Source: Streptomyces aurantiacus
GTDB taxonomy: Bacteria; Actinomycetota; Actinomycetes; Streptomycetales; Streptomycetaceae
NCBI RefSeq assembly: GCF_027107535.1
Contig: NZ_CP114282.1
Span: forward strand, 248,001 to 312,000
Length of the DNA stretch: 64,000 nt
Reading direction: 5' to 3'
Shown here piece by piece: positions 28,381 to 36,782 of the stretch (the stretch's first letter is position 1; each line of letters starts with the position of its first letter). Below the pieces are notes generated by a model. That model was not told the origin of the DNA. It saw only the letters and a list, made by a program, of their open reading frames with translations, and ran no database searches. The position numbers and the translations under genes were made by a program.

Positions 28381-29148
28381 ATGGGACGTTTTGAGGGGTA
28401 CGCGGTTTTGGTCACTGGGGCGGCGCGCGGTATCGGGGCGGCGACTGCCCGCAGGTTTGTGATGGAGGGCGCCCGCGTCCTGGTCACCGACGTCGATCTG
28501 GCCGAGGCGCAGAGGACGGCCGCCGCGATCGGGTCGGCCGAGGCGTTTGTGTGTGATGTCGGCTCCCGGGAATCGGTCGAGGCTGCTGTCGCCTGCGCCG
28601 TGGAGGCGTACGGTTCGCTGGACGTGCTGGTCAACAACGCCTGCGCGTGCCACCGCGATGCCCCGCTCTTCGAAGAGGAGCCGGACGAGGTGTGGGGCCG
28701 TGACCTTGACATCACCCTGACCGGCGCCTTCCGCTGCTGTCGTGCCGCGCTCCCGCATCTGGCCGCCTCCGGCCGCGGAGCCATCGTGAACGTCGGTTCC
28801 GTCAACGGCCTGATGGACTTCGGCAATCACGCCTACAGCGCCGCAAAGGCGGGGCTCGGCTCGCTCACCCGCACCCTCGCCGGGGACGTGGCCGCACGCG
28901 GTGTTCGCGTCAACCTGGTCGCCCCGGGCACGGTCCGGACCTCGGCATGGGAGGGCCGGGAAGCCGATCTGGAGCGGGTGAGCGGCCTGTACCCGCTGGG
29001 CCGGGTCGGGGAGCCGGAGGACATCGCCGCCGCGATTGCCTTCCTCGCCTCGCGTGACGCGTCCTGGATCACGGGTACGACGTTGTGCGTGGACGGCGGA
29101 CTGCTGGCCGTCAACACCGCCTTCCAGCATGCAGGTTGGGACAGCTGA
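28381..29148 (+). CDS. Short-chain dehydrogenase/reductase
   Basis: A 255-residue classical SDR. VLVTGAARGIGAATARRF holds the TGxxxGxG dinucleotide loop (residues 11-18), CDVGSRE and NNACAC follow, NVGSVNG carries the catalytic Ser and YSAAK (about 153-157) the catalytic Tyr/Lys; the C-terminus ITGTTLCVDGG is typical of FabG-like enzymes. The cofactor and substrate cannot be told. ATG at 28381 follows CCGGGG weakly. It stands alone in decayed DNA. Confidence 0.92.
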   Translation: MGRFEGYAVLVTGAARGIGAATARRFVMEGARVLVTDVDLAEAQRTAAAIGSAEAFVCDVGSRESVEAAVACAVEAYGSLDVLVNNACACHRDAPLFEEEPDEVWGRDLDITLTGAFRCCRAALPHLAASGRGAIVNVGSVNGLMDFGNHAYSAAKAGLGSLTRTLAGDVAARGVRVNLVAPGTVRTSAWEGREADLERVSGLYPLGRVGEPEDIAAAIAFLASRDASWITGTTLCVDGGLLAVNTAFQHAGWDS

Positions 29149-29268
29149 CGCAGCCGGTGTACTGCAGACGTCCGGCGGTTTTGTATTCGCGAGCAACAGC
29201 GAGCACGGGGCCATGAGGAGGCCGGTGACCGCGCCGACGATGGCCTCGACTGTCTCGCGCACCTGCTG
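29146..29268 (-). pseudogene. ATP-dependent DNA ligase C-terminal fragment
   Basis: The minus strand reads VRETVEAIVGAVTG...SLLL, then after a one-base frame change EYKTAGRLQYTG. Both match consecutive parts of the OB-domain of actinobacterial ATP-dependent DNA ligases, where VRxTxEAIVGAVTG follows the KR-K motif region. No ligase sequence lies on either side. The first 54 bases are also nearly identical to 37674-37726. Confidence 0.65.
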
Positions 29269-29480
29269 TTGAAGAGGCAGCGTTCCACGCCTGCGCTACT
29301 TCATCAGAAGTGCTGGCTGGAGCGATGGGCCAGCAGGCCAGCAGACGTGGCCGATGGTCTCGGCTCCTCGCACGCGCGCATGCAAGCAAAGGAATATTCC
29401 AGTGCGGTGATAACTGCAGATGACGGCCCCGTCAGTCCCGTGGCATGCGGAAGTAGCCTTCTGACCTGGGCATATGATGT

Positions 29481-29675
29481 GCGGGACTGAACGGGACCAA
29501 TCACGACGGGACTAACATGCGCCCAGGACTGGACGCCCGTGCCACGGGACTGCGTGACTGACGGGACTCAACTTTCGTGACACGCGGTGCCCTGCCAGCA
29601 GCCGCCCACCATGCTCGGCCAGGCTCTCCTTCGGCAAACCCGAAACGTCAGTCCCTTCAGTCCCGTTAGGCCCGC
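29481..29675. repeat. Degenerate second iteron array
   Basis: ACGGGACT motifs occur as a tandem pair at 29481-29498 (GCGGGACTG-AACGGGACC), singly near 29506, 29544 and 29561, and as an inverted tandem at 29649-29666 (CAGTCCCTT-CAGTCCCGT). The 9-base period and the position, 60 bases before a prim-pol relic, copy the intact origin at 23.6 kb. Confidence 0.65.
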
Positions 29676-29734
29676 CGGGGCCTGAAGCTGACGCGAGTCA
29701 GACCCCAAAAGCCCAGCCCCGCAAGGACGATGCC

Positions 29735-30240
29735 TTGGCCAGCCAGTCTGCGACGACACCTGTGATGCCTACCGGGCATGGACCAGGCCACGTGGTCGCC
29801 TGCTGGTGCGCCCGACAGGGGCGGCCCGTCCACCCGCTGGCTCCCGGTCAGAAAGTCCCGCCGGCCAACAGCCCCGCCCGCCGGGACCACGCCCATCCAC
29901 CGAAAACGTGCCCGTGCCATGCCAAAGGCTGCTGGTGCCACGGCTTCCATGCCGCCACCACCGGACCCGACCGCATTGACACCTGATGGCAGGAGCAGCC
30001 CCGCTTCGGCGTAGGCGTCTCGTGCGGGCCTGCGAACCTGGTCGTCTTGGACGTTGACGCCCGCGCACCCCAGGCCCCCGGCCGCTCCCGTCTCCTGCCG
30101 GGCATCGCGATCGGCCCGCACGTCAACCTCGCCGGATTGGCCACAGGCTCCGACACACTGGCCCTCCTGGCCGCCCGGCGCCGCCAGCCAGACCCCACCA
30201 AGGACGACAGCAGCGCTGCCCCAGCCACCCCGCCGCCAAC
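29735..30240 (+). pseudogene. Prim-pol replication protein pseudogene
   Basis: One frame aligns along its length with the prim-pol gene at 24259: ACWCARQGRPVHPLAPGQKV versus ARWCAEQGWPVHPLATGRKT, then CHGFHAATTGPDRIDT, a TGA (about 29984) where the homologue has Trp, and on through VVLDVDARAPQAPGRSRLLP and GLATGSDTLALLAARR. The metal-binding DVDA is kept. After TKDDS the frame is lost and the rest, with the helicase partner, is gone. An older, independent replication module is the simplest reading. Confidence 0.85.
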
Positions 30241-30283
30241 CCGAACCCCCGGCCACGCGTCGGGGGTTCGGGTTGGAACGGCT

Positions 30284-31333
30284 TCAGCGCGCACGAGACG
30301 CCCACCCTGGCCAACCGCGACCGGCGGTCCAACCGACGCTGCCACGGCCGCATGGAGCGTCTGGAGCCCGGCGAGAGCTGGCAGGCGCGAGCCTTGCCAT
30401 CACGTCGCTTGCCAGTTCTGCCACCGCTTCCAGCGACGATGCCTGTCGATGTTGAGGGACATAGCAGGAACGCTGGTTGCAGACCTCACCGTCCTTCTTG
30501 ACGGCTCGGCAGTACTCGGCGTGGTCCTTGCACCGGTCCCCACCGTCGAGGGGAGCGATCCGGCAGATACGGGAGTCCTTGGCACCCGCGTAGGTACAAC
30601 GTCCGAGGTCCGCGGCGCGCTCGGGACGGTGCAGATCGCACGGCAGGTCCCGGGCCTGGACGGGGCGGAAACACCAGGTTTTCGGGAGGGTCTCGTACGA
30701 CAGCACAGGGTCCAGGGGCTCCATGCACAGCGGCTTCGAGAGCTGCTCGAGCCAGCTGACGAGCTCAGGCTCGTGGCTGGTGCGTGACAGATGTGCCAGG
30801 GCGCGCAGAAGATCCGGTGTGGCCTCGATGTACCACTCGTCGTACTGGTGGCCGTTGATGTAGCCGGGTTGCGGACGGAGCCGAGCAGCAGCCTCGAAAA
30901 CCGCCGCAATGCTGCCGGTGATCTCGCCCGGTGCGCCCGTCGTACCAGCTTCCTCCGCGCGATCGACTGGCTCGCCGTCGTGGGCGACATCCACGCGGTG
31001 CGCCCGGACGTGGGCGGCATCCCGGACGATGTCGAAGCGGCGCAGTTCGGGTGTCTCGTAGGCGGTGACGTCCGGGGTGTCATGGAGTGTGCAGTGCTGG
31101 GCGAGCCAACGATCAGTATCGACCGTCTCGCCGGAGCTCAGGGAGCCGTACGCCTGGACGTACCCGGCGGAGCCGAGCTGGAACTCATGAAGCCCAAGCA
31201 GCTGCCCGTACTCAACCGGGTTCTGACAACGGCTGCCCTTCTTGGTGCGAGCAACGCACTGCAATGCGTGAGCATCCCCGCTGGGATTGACCCACAGGCG
31301 GCCGCGCAACACGACGAGCTGCCGTGGCTCCAT
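30284..31333 (-). CDS. Cys-rich plasmid protein of unknown function
   Basis: A 349-residue protein starting MEPRQLVVLRGRLWVNPSGD. CVARTKKGSRCQNPV near residue 30 is a small metal-binding motif seen in phage and plasmid proteins; further Cys/His pairs appear at QHCTLH, CDLH, CTYAGAKDSRICRI, CKDHAEYC and CNQRSC, suggesting repeated zinc knuckles. The last 30 residues run beside the prim-pol relic and look non-native, so the end may be altered. The gene follows 31431-32177 by 97 bases, probably as an operon. Function unknown. Confidence 0.6.
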   Translation of the reverse strand: MEPRQLVVLRGRLWVNPSGDAHALQCVARTKKGSRCQNPVEYGQLLGLHEFQLGSAGYVQAYGSLSSGETVDTDRWLAQHCTLHDTPDVTAYETPELRRFDIVRDAAHVRAHRVDVAHDGEPVDRAEEAGTTGAPGEITGSIAAVFEAAARLRPQPGYINGHQYDEWYIEATPDLLRALAHLSRTSHEPELVSWLEQLSKPLCMEPLDPVLSYETLPKTWCFRPVQARDLPCDLHRPERAADLGRCTYAGAKDSRICRIAPLDGGDRCKDHAEYCRAVKKDGEVCNQRSCYVPQHRQASSLEAVAELASDVMARLAPASSRRAPDAPCGRGSVGWTAGRGWPGWASRAR

Positions 31334-31430
31334 GACGCTACTCCGTTCGCTTCCACTGATTCCGAGAGTGTGCGGACAGGCACGTGAAGCGGCCTCGCTC
31401 CGTTCCTGAGCCGAAGGCCGGCCACTGCGG

Positions 31431-32177
31431 TCAGTCCTCAGTGCGGGTGCACAGGTGACCCGCCGGACACGCCTCGCACCCCTTCTCATCGACGGCACCG
31501 GACGCCAGGGCCGCGGCGAACAGCTCCCTGGCGTGCGCAGTGCCGTTCATTCCCTCGCGCCGGCTGTACGCCTCAGGGTCGGGCTTCTCCAGTCGAGACC
31601 GGCACATCCGCAGATACGCCACGGCCCCAGCAACCTCGAGGGGCAGTTCCTCCCAGATGCGGTTCGGCATACAGGTCATCGCGGTGACCGCGTCGGGGTC
31701 TCCCTGGAACCGCCAGGGCTGCCCGGGCTCCTCGGGTCTCTTGGCAACCACGCGGATGAAGGCGATGTCGTGCTCGTCGTCCGTATCGACGAGCAGCGCT
31801 CCCAGCGCATGCAGGTCGTGGAGCGACTGGCGAATGTTGCCCGTGGAGCCGAACCTCGCCGCTGCCTCTGCGAGGGGCAGGAGAGTGCCCTCCTCGCCGT
31901 CCCCGAAAATCGGAAGCTGGCCGGCGTCGATGAGGTCATCCAGATACAAGGCGGCCTTCGGTACCTTGTTGCCGTACAGAGGACCGAGACGAGCCAGACG
32001 CTTCATCAGAGCGCGGGCTTCGTCACTGACCCGCGGATCGTCGATCTGGTCCGGGTTCATGCCAGCGGTCACCCGATACCACTCCTCGTAACCTTCGCCA
32101 GGCGGCTGGAGCTCCTGGAGGGTGTACTGACGCGGAACGCGAGGCCGACGCGGCTTCCCCGGCTTCGTCCTGCCCAT
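31431..32177 (-). CDS. Plasmid protein, possible winged-helix
   Basis: A 248-residue protein from ATG 32177, preceded by GAGGAG. A basic start (MGRTKPGKPRRPRVPRQYTL) leads to a helical body; LPLAEAAARFGSTGNIRQSL followed by HDLHALGALLV resembles a winged helix-turn-helix. CEACPAGHLC near the C-terminus may bind zinc. It is upstream of the Cys-rich gene in the same direction. A role in plasmid regulation is possible but not shown. Confidence 0.6.
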   Translation of the reverse strand: MGRTKPGKPRRPRVPRQYTLQELQPPGEGYEEWYRVTAGMNPDQIDDPRVSDEARALMKRLARLGPLYGNKVPKAALYLDDLIDAGQLPIFGDGEEGTLLPLAEAAARFGSTGNIRQSLHDLHALGALLVDTDDEHDIAFIRVVAKRPEEPGQPWRFQGDPDAVTAMTCMPNRIWEELPLEVAGAVAYLRMCRSRLEKPDPEAYSRREGMNGTAHARELFAAALASGAVDEKGCEACPAGHLCTRTED

Positions 32178-32580
32178 CACAACTCCTCGCGTGGTCTCTG
32201 TATGGGGCGCACCAAACACAACGCTCAGCGCCACGGCAGGGTGCTGCGCCATCCGGGTGTGCCCTTCATCAGGAGGGTGCGGTGTAGGTGCTCGCGCGCC
32301 ACGCTTCCACACGCCCTGGTCCCGCCCGCCGGTCCGGCAGGCGATGGAGTCGCGGGCGACCCGGAGGGCGAGGGCGCGCGGATCGCGTCCGTCGGCTCGA
32401 TCAAGGGTGGCGGCCGGGCTGCGGGAGGCGATGGACGATGCCTCCCAGCGTCGCCGCCCCGGCGGCAGCGCCGCGTCCGGAGCGCACCAGACCGACGTTG
32501 CTGACGACGCGCCAGGCGAGGTGAACTGGGCGTCGGCGTTGCCCGCGACGCTAGAGGCCCAGCCTCCTACGGTTCGCATC
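32178..32580. other. Intergenic region, nothing recognised
   Basis: About 400 bases between a divergent gene pair. It should carry promoters in both directions; no repeat or gene is evident. Confidence 0.35.
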
Positions 32581-32739
32581 ATGACAGAAGTGATCTTGAT
32601 GTACGGCCCGGCGCACGGGCGGACTCTCACCACCGAAGCAGCAGAAGGAGAGGTGCTGCGTGAGGCCGGCTGGAGCTACCAGCTGACCAACGACCTTGAC
32701 GATCATGGAAGACGCATCGCCAAGGCGTACATGGACTGA
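32581..32739 (+). CDS. Small hypothetical protein
   Basis: A 52-residue reading frame, MTEVILMYGPAHGRTLTTEA onward, with balanced composition and normal codon bias. It ends 77 bases before the antitoxin gene. The ribosome site is weak (CCTAC only). The MYGPAHGR start resembles small phage-tail or plasmid proteins annotated as hypothetical. Confidence 0.5.
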   Translation: MTEVILMYGPAHGRTLTTEAAEGEVLREAGWSYQLTNDLDDHGRRIAKAYMD

Positions 32740-32791
32740 TAGATCATCCAGGTCGGGGCAGCGCCGTCCTCGATTGGCACTGCCCCGGCAG

Positions 32792-32808
32792 TTCTACCGG
32801 CGGTAGAA
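32792..32808. promoter_or_regulatory. Operator palindrome TTCTACCGGCGGTAGAA
   Basis: A perfect 17-base palindrome nine bases before the antitoxin start. Ribbon-helix-helix antitoxins autoregulate through such sites. Confidence 0.65.
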
Positions 32809-32816
32809 TCCTCGGC

Positions 32817-33071
32817 ATGAGCAAGCCGACGAGCATCAAGACCAGCGAGGAAGTGCGCAACCGGCTGCGTATCCTCGCCGACGAGCGCGGCACCACCATC
32901 ACCGAGCTGCTGGAAGAGCTGGCCACGCGCGAGCTCACGGAAACCGAGCGGGAGCAGCGTGCTGTTGAGGCCGCCCGCGAACTCGGCATTGAGTACACCG
33001 AGCAGGTCCAGCAGGTCGGCCAGGATGCCTGGGCGAAGATCCGCGCCCACCAGGGCGGCGCCGCGGCATGA
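32817..33071 (+). CDS. Ribbon-helix-helix antitoxin
   Basis: An 84-residue protein with TSIKTSEEVRNRLRILADER followed by GTTITELLEELATRELTE, a ribbon-helix-helix DNA-binding unit (residues 5-42), and an acidic C-terminal tail that would clasp the toxin. A palindrome lies directly upstream and the toxin gene overlaps its stop by four bases. It should neutralise the toxin and repress the operon. Confidence 0.82.
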   Translation: MSKPTSIKTSEEVRNRLRILADERGTTITELLEELATRELTETEREQRAVEAARELGIEYTEQVQQVGQDAWAKIRAHQGGAAA

Positions 33072-33442
33072 ACCTGACGGCCGTCCTGGACCACACGGCT
33101 CTGGCCGCCCTGTACCGCGCGGACTCCTTCTTCACGGGCCTCTACATCGAGGCCTCGCGCGGCACCGGTCGCGTCATCATCCCCTCCCTCTCCGTGCTCG
33201 CTGCCGAACGGCAGGTTGCGGGGGCAGGCAAGCATGCGGCATCACTGCGGTTCGCGGAGAACGTTCCGTTCACCGCAGCGCACGCAGTGGATGCAATGGA
33301 CTGGAGAAACGTGGACTGGCCGGTGGCCCACGCTGCTGCGATCGCCTGGCACGCGGTGAAAGCGGGAGAGCCGCTGACGGTCCTGTCGCTGGAGCCTGAG
33401 TTGTACGCGGGTACCGGCATCACTCCGCTGAACCCCACTTGA
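33068..33442 (+). CDS. PIN-like toxin
   Basis: A 124-residue protein starting MNLTAVLDHTALAALYRADS, where VLDHTAL is the first strand and metal-binding Asp of a PIN (VapC-type) nuclease. A helix with AHAAAIAWHA and a late strand (PLTVLSLEPELYAG) also fit, but the later acidic residues are less clear than in classical VapC. Coupled to the antitoxin gene (ATGA overlap). It probably cleaves RNA when freed. Confidence 0.7.
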   Translation: MNLTAVLDHTALAALYRADSFFTGLYIEASRGTGRVIIPSLSVLAAERQVAGAGKHAASLRFAENVPFTAAHAVDAMDWRNVDWPVAHAAAIAWHAVKAGEPLTVLSLEPELYAGTGITPLNPT

Positions 33443-33462
33443 CCCGGGCCGTCTCGGACGAA

Positions 33463-33500
33463 GGGGGGGGCCGTTTCCCGCGGGAAACGGCCCCCCTTCT
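33463..33500. terminator. Strong hairpin terminator
   Basis: GGGGGGCCGTTTCCCG is followed at once by its complement CGGGAAACGGCCCCCC, then TTCTTT. A 16-base stem with almost no loop, 20 bases after the toxin stop, ends this operon and may serve the convergent side as well. Confidence 0.8.
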
Positions 33501-35045
33501 TTGGTCAGCGCCCGGCGTGCAGGTGCGCCTGGCGGGCGACGACCAGGCCACGCCAGCGTCTGCGAGTTGTCGAGCCACCGGACTCCGGAAGTCTGATCGA
33601 CAGGCATGTCAGCCATGAACGGGGCGATGTCGCTGTAGTAGGCGTATTCGCCGCTGGGGGTGCTCTCCCGCAGCCGGGCGATCGCGGTGGCCGTCTGGGC
33701 GTCGGCGTGGTGGAAGGCGAGCATGAGGTCCAGGGTGAGTTCGGCGTAGGTCACGCCCGCCGTTCGGATGTCGGCCCGTAGAACTTGGGCGCGGTCGTCG
33801 ATATCCGCGTCGTCGCGGCCGGCGTCGCGGACCAGGGCGGCGATGCGGGTGGTCAGGGTGGTGGCGCGCAGATCGAGGCCGGTCAGCAGCTGACTTGCGA
33901 GGGCGAGTTGCCGTCGGCGGCCGCGGGGTTGGTGAAGGCGAGGGCGAAGGCGCGCTGGGCCTGGCTGGTGTCGCGTTCGCCGGCGATCCCGTGCTGTTCG
34001 GCTTCGTCGCGTGCGGCGGCGTACGCGACGGCCGCGCGGTCCATGTCGCCGTGGGGCCACCAGGGTCGCCTTCGACGCGGTGGTGGCGGCCTTCCCAGCC
34101 CAGGTTGCGGGCGATGGCCAGGGCGGTGGGGAAGCCGCCGACGGTGCGGGCGAGGTGGGCGAGGTGGGCGAGTCCGCGGCGGGCGGCCGGGGCGAGGCGG
34201 GTGTCGCCGTCGGCGACGGTCTGCATGCCTGCCTGGGAGGCTGCGCTGTCACCAAGGTCGCGGTGGGCTTTGGCCCGGTAGTAGAGGGCCATGTGCTGCA
34301 GGTCGTCGGGAAGCAGGCGGCTGTCGACGACCGCAGTAAGCCGGGCGGCGGTGCGGGAGCGGTGCTCGTGTTGGCGCCGGTCTAGCGCGCTGAGGAGTTC
34401 TACCAGGGCGTCGGCAGCCACGCTCAGGCCGGTGTCGGTGTCGGTGCCGGTGTCTGGTGGGGCGAGGGGCTCCCAGATCGAGTCGCTGATGTAGGTCCAG
34501 GCGGCAGGGGTGAGCCAGTCGAGGGCCAGGCGGTGGTCGCGGGCCAGGCGCAGGCCTTGGCGCAGGCAGGCGATCAGCAGCAGCCGGTCCGGGCCGGGCG
34601 CGTTCTGGTAGGTGTCGCCCAGGGTGGTGAGAGCGCGCTGGGCGGCCTGGTGCCAGTCGCGCTCGCTCCAGCGGTCGTCGGTGGTGGCGTCGGCGTTGCG
34701 TACCGCGGAGCGGATCAGTCCGTGGAGGTGGAACGGCCACAGGCCGAAGGGGTCCTCACGGACGAAGGGCCGCTCCGTCAGCCGCAGGGCGGGCCCTTCG
34801 TGGGCGAGGCCGACGGCCCGGGTGGCGAGGGGCACGTCGAAGGCGTCCAGCAGGCTGACCGAGCGCAGGACGTGGCGTTCGTCGGGAGTGAGGTCGGACA
34901 GGGTGCGGGCGACCAGGGCGGGGAAGTCATGGTCGAAGTCGACGGGCTGCGGGGTACGGCCGACGCGGTGCAGCTCAAGGAACCGGGCGACGGACAGATC
35001 GAGGTACAGGGGCAGGCCGTGCGATCGGGCGGTAATGACCTGCCG
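33500..35045 (-). pseudogene. STAND-type ATP/GTP-binding regulator, C-terminal half, frameshifted
   Basis: Three minus frames join into a helical-repeat region: VRQVITARSHGLPLYLDLSV, LTPDERHVLRSVSLLDAFDV and FHLHGLIRSAVRNAD in the first; DMDRAAVAYAAARDEAEQHG in a second (about 33900-34060); SQLLTGLDLRATTLTTRIAA and YAELTLDLMLAFHHADAQTA in a third. This is the part that follows the nucleotide-binding domain in Streptomyces NB-ARC/TPR proteins. The P-loop domain is missing beyond 35045, so the gene is truncated and carries two frame changes. Confidence 0.65.
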
Positions 35046-35212
35046 GACGCACACGGAGAACGCACTCGAAGCTGTGCAATATCTCATGATCTATGACGTT
35101 ATGTGACGGATGACAGAGGCGGCCTACATGTAGGCGTCCCAGGCGTCGGTGAGGGTCACGGCCAGACGGACGGTGATGCCGTCGGCCCCCTGACGCCCGC
35201 CGGCGCTCTTGC

Positions 35213-35440
35213 CTACGGCCTGTCCTCGGTCAGCTGGCTGGCGGTGTTCTCGATCCAAAGCAGCGTCCACTCGACTCCGGACCGCCATCCGGGTTCCGCA
35301 CCGTCATACCGGCCTTCGGCGTCGGTGCGCACGTTGGCGGCGAGGGCGCGCAGATCCTTCTGCAGTCCTTGCCGCCGGGCCGTGTCCATGGCCTGGCGCA
35401 TCTCGTCAGTAATGTCACCAGGGCGGAGTTCGTCGCTCAT
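35213..35440 (-). CDS. Small hypothetical protein
   Basis: A 75-residue protein, MSDELRPGDITDEMRQAMDT onward, with AAGGTGGG before its ATG. The C-terminal part (WRSGVEWTLLWIENTASQL) is an amphipathic helix. Good codon use and ribosome site argue for a real gene; family not recognised. Confidence 0.6.
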   Translation of the reverse strand: MSDELRPGDITDEMRQAMDTARRQGLQKDLRALAANVRTDAEGRYDGAEPGWRSGVEWTLLWIENTASQLTEDRP

Positions 35441-35562
35441 CGACCCACCTTGGACGAACGCCTCTGTGGATGGCCATACCGCGAGGTCACCAAGCTGAAT
35501 AGCCGTAGGGAGAAACCCTGGTCAGCCGGTGATCATCCGTGGCAGGCTCGTGGTCTCCACAC

Positions 35563-35599
35563 ACCGCTTCTCATGCACGCCACGTGCATGAGAAGCGGT
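35563..35599. repeat. Perfect 16-bp stem hairpin
   Basis: ACCGCTTCTCATGCAC (35563-35578), five-base loop, GTGCATGAGAAGCGGT (35584-35599). No T run follows, so it is either a structural/terminator element or a protein-binding dyad. No gene overlaps it convincingly. Confidence 0.65.
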
Positions 35600-35769
35600 T
35601 GTGAGGACGTCCTTGATGGCATCAGCGCAATCTGTGCCCCCACCCCCAGTGGGACTGTGCGCCGTAGGTGGCGGATGAGCGCTCTGCTTGGCGGAACTGA
35701 GAGTTGTAGTTGGCGGGACGCGCAGCGTAAAGGGCCTGAAAAGGAACCACCTCTTCAGCCCCTTTCGTC

Positions 35770-35893
35770 CACGCTCACGGAGGTCGGCAAGCAGCACGGC
35801 CTGACGCGCGAGCGCATCCGCCAGATCGAGAAGCACGCGCTGGTCGAGCTGAAGAAGCTCGCCCGCGATACGGGCTTCGAGTCCGCGGCGTAA
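35770..35893 (+). pseudogene. Sigma-70 region 4 fragment
   Basis: Forty residues, STLTEVGKQHGLTRERIRQI followed by EKHALVELKKLARDTGFESA, match the -35-binding helix-turn-helix of sigma-70 region 4.2 up to its natural end. Regions 2 and 3 are absent and the upstream frame is unrelated, so it is a remnant or a transplanted tail. Confidence 0.7.
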
Positions 35894-35983
35894 CCCCGGG
35901 CGGGGCTTGTGCCCCGCCCCTCACAGACAGCCCCCAGCACGCCTTCCCCCTGGCGGCCGGCGGCTTCCTTGTGCGCAGGCCCG

Positions 35984-36529
35984 CTAGAAGGTGTAGCGGG
36001 TGTGGCTGAACACCTGGCCGTCGTGCCCGAAGCCGTACGCCGTGCCGGGTGCCACCGCGAACAGCAGGTCGTTGCCCTTGCGGATGCTGTCGCCGAAGCC
36101 GTGGAAGATCCCCTCCGGCGAGGTGATGTGGTCCCCGTACTGCGCCTCGAACGCGGCGATGACCTCGTCCTGCCGCGCCGGATCCGTCACCCGCTCCGCC
36201 ATGCCCTCGATCACGATGTCGAGGCCCTCGGAGAGTGAGTTGTGCCCTGTGGTGAGTGCGCAGTGGGCATTGCCGGCCAGGTTCTTCGCCTTCTGCTCAC
36301 CCAGCCCGGTGCTGAAGTGCAGCGCCCCGTCGTGCCAGGCGGCGATCAGCGGCGTGACGTGCAGCCGGCCGTCCGGCCGGACCGTGGTGATCCAGAAGAC
36401 CTCGGAGGCGCGCAGCCGGCGTTGGGCCTCCGCCCAGTCGGTGGCAGCGACGTTCTCCGCGCCCGGGCGCGGGTTGAGCGCGGAGCTGTAGCGGGCGTCG
36501 AGCTCGGTCTTGGGCTGCTTCGGCGTCAT
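35984..36529 (-). CDS. Pyridoxamine 5'-phosphate oxidase-like flavoprotein
   Basis: A 181-residue split-barrel protein. TDWAEAQRRLRASEVFWITT, VRPDGRLHVTPLIAAWHDGA and LHFSTGLGEQKAKNL form the FMN-binding core of the PPOX family (F420/FMN-dependent, Rv1155-like). GGAGTTCCGC precedes ATG 36529. Members reduce or bind F420/FMN-linked substrates; the exact role is open. The gene stands alone. Confidence 0.85.
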   Translation of the reverse strand: MTPKQPKTELDARYSSALNPRPGAENVAATDWAEAQRRLRASEVFWITTVRPDGRLHVTPLIAAWHDGALHFSTGLGEQKAKNLAGNAHCALTTGHNSLSEGLDIVIEGMAERVTDPARQDEVIAAFEAQYGDHITSPEGIFHGFGDSIRKGNDLLFAVAPGTAYGFGHDGQVFSHTRYTF

Positions 36530-36782
36530 GCGGAACTCCTTTCCACATCCTGCAACGAAGGCTACGCAGTCCGGCCCGGCGGCGCTCAGGCCCGGCTCCT
36601 GGCAGAGATCAATGAGCACGAGGAACAGCACAAGTCAGTTCCGCCAAGTAGAGCGCTCATCCGCCACCTACGGCGCACAGTCACATCAGTGAGCCTGACG
36701 GCATCCGCCGCCCTGGCGGGCGGACCCGACGTATGGACCTGTGACGCGCTGGGCATGCCCACCACCTCTCGTACCGCTTGCT

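Noticed and set aside
27408..28826. Minus-strand open frame of 470 codons
   Set aside because: It is low complexity, Arg/Ser/Pro-rich, and overlaps the antisense of the dehydrogenase and the iteron-like array; a typical high-GC shadow.
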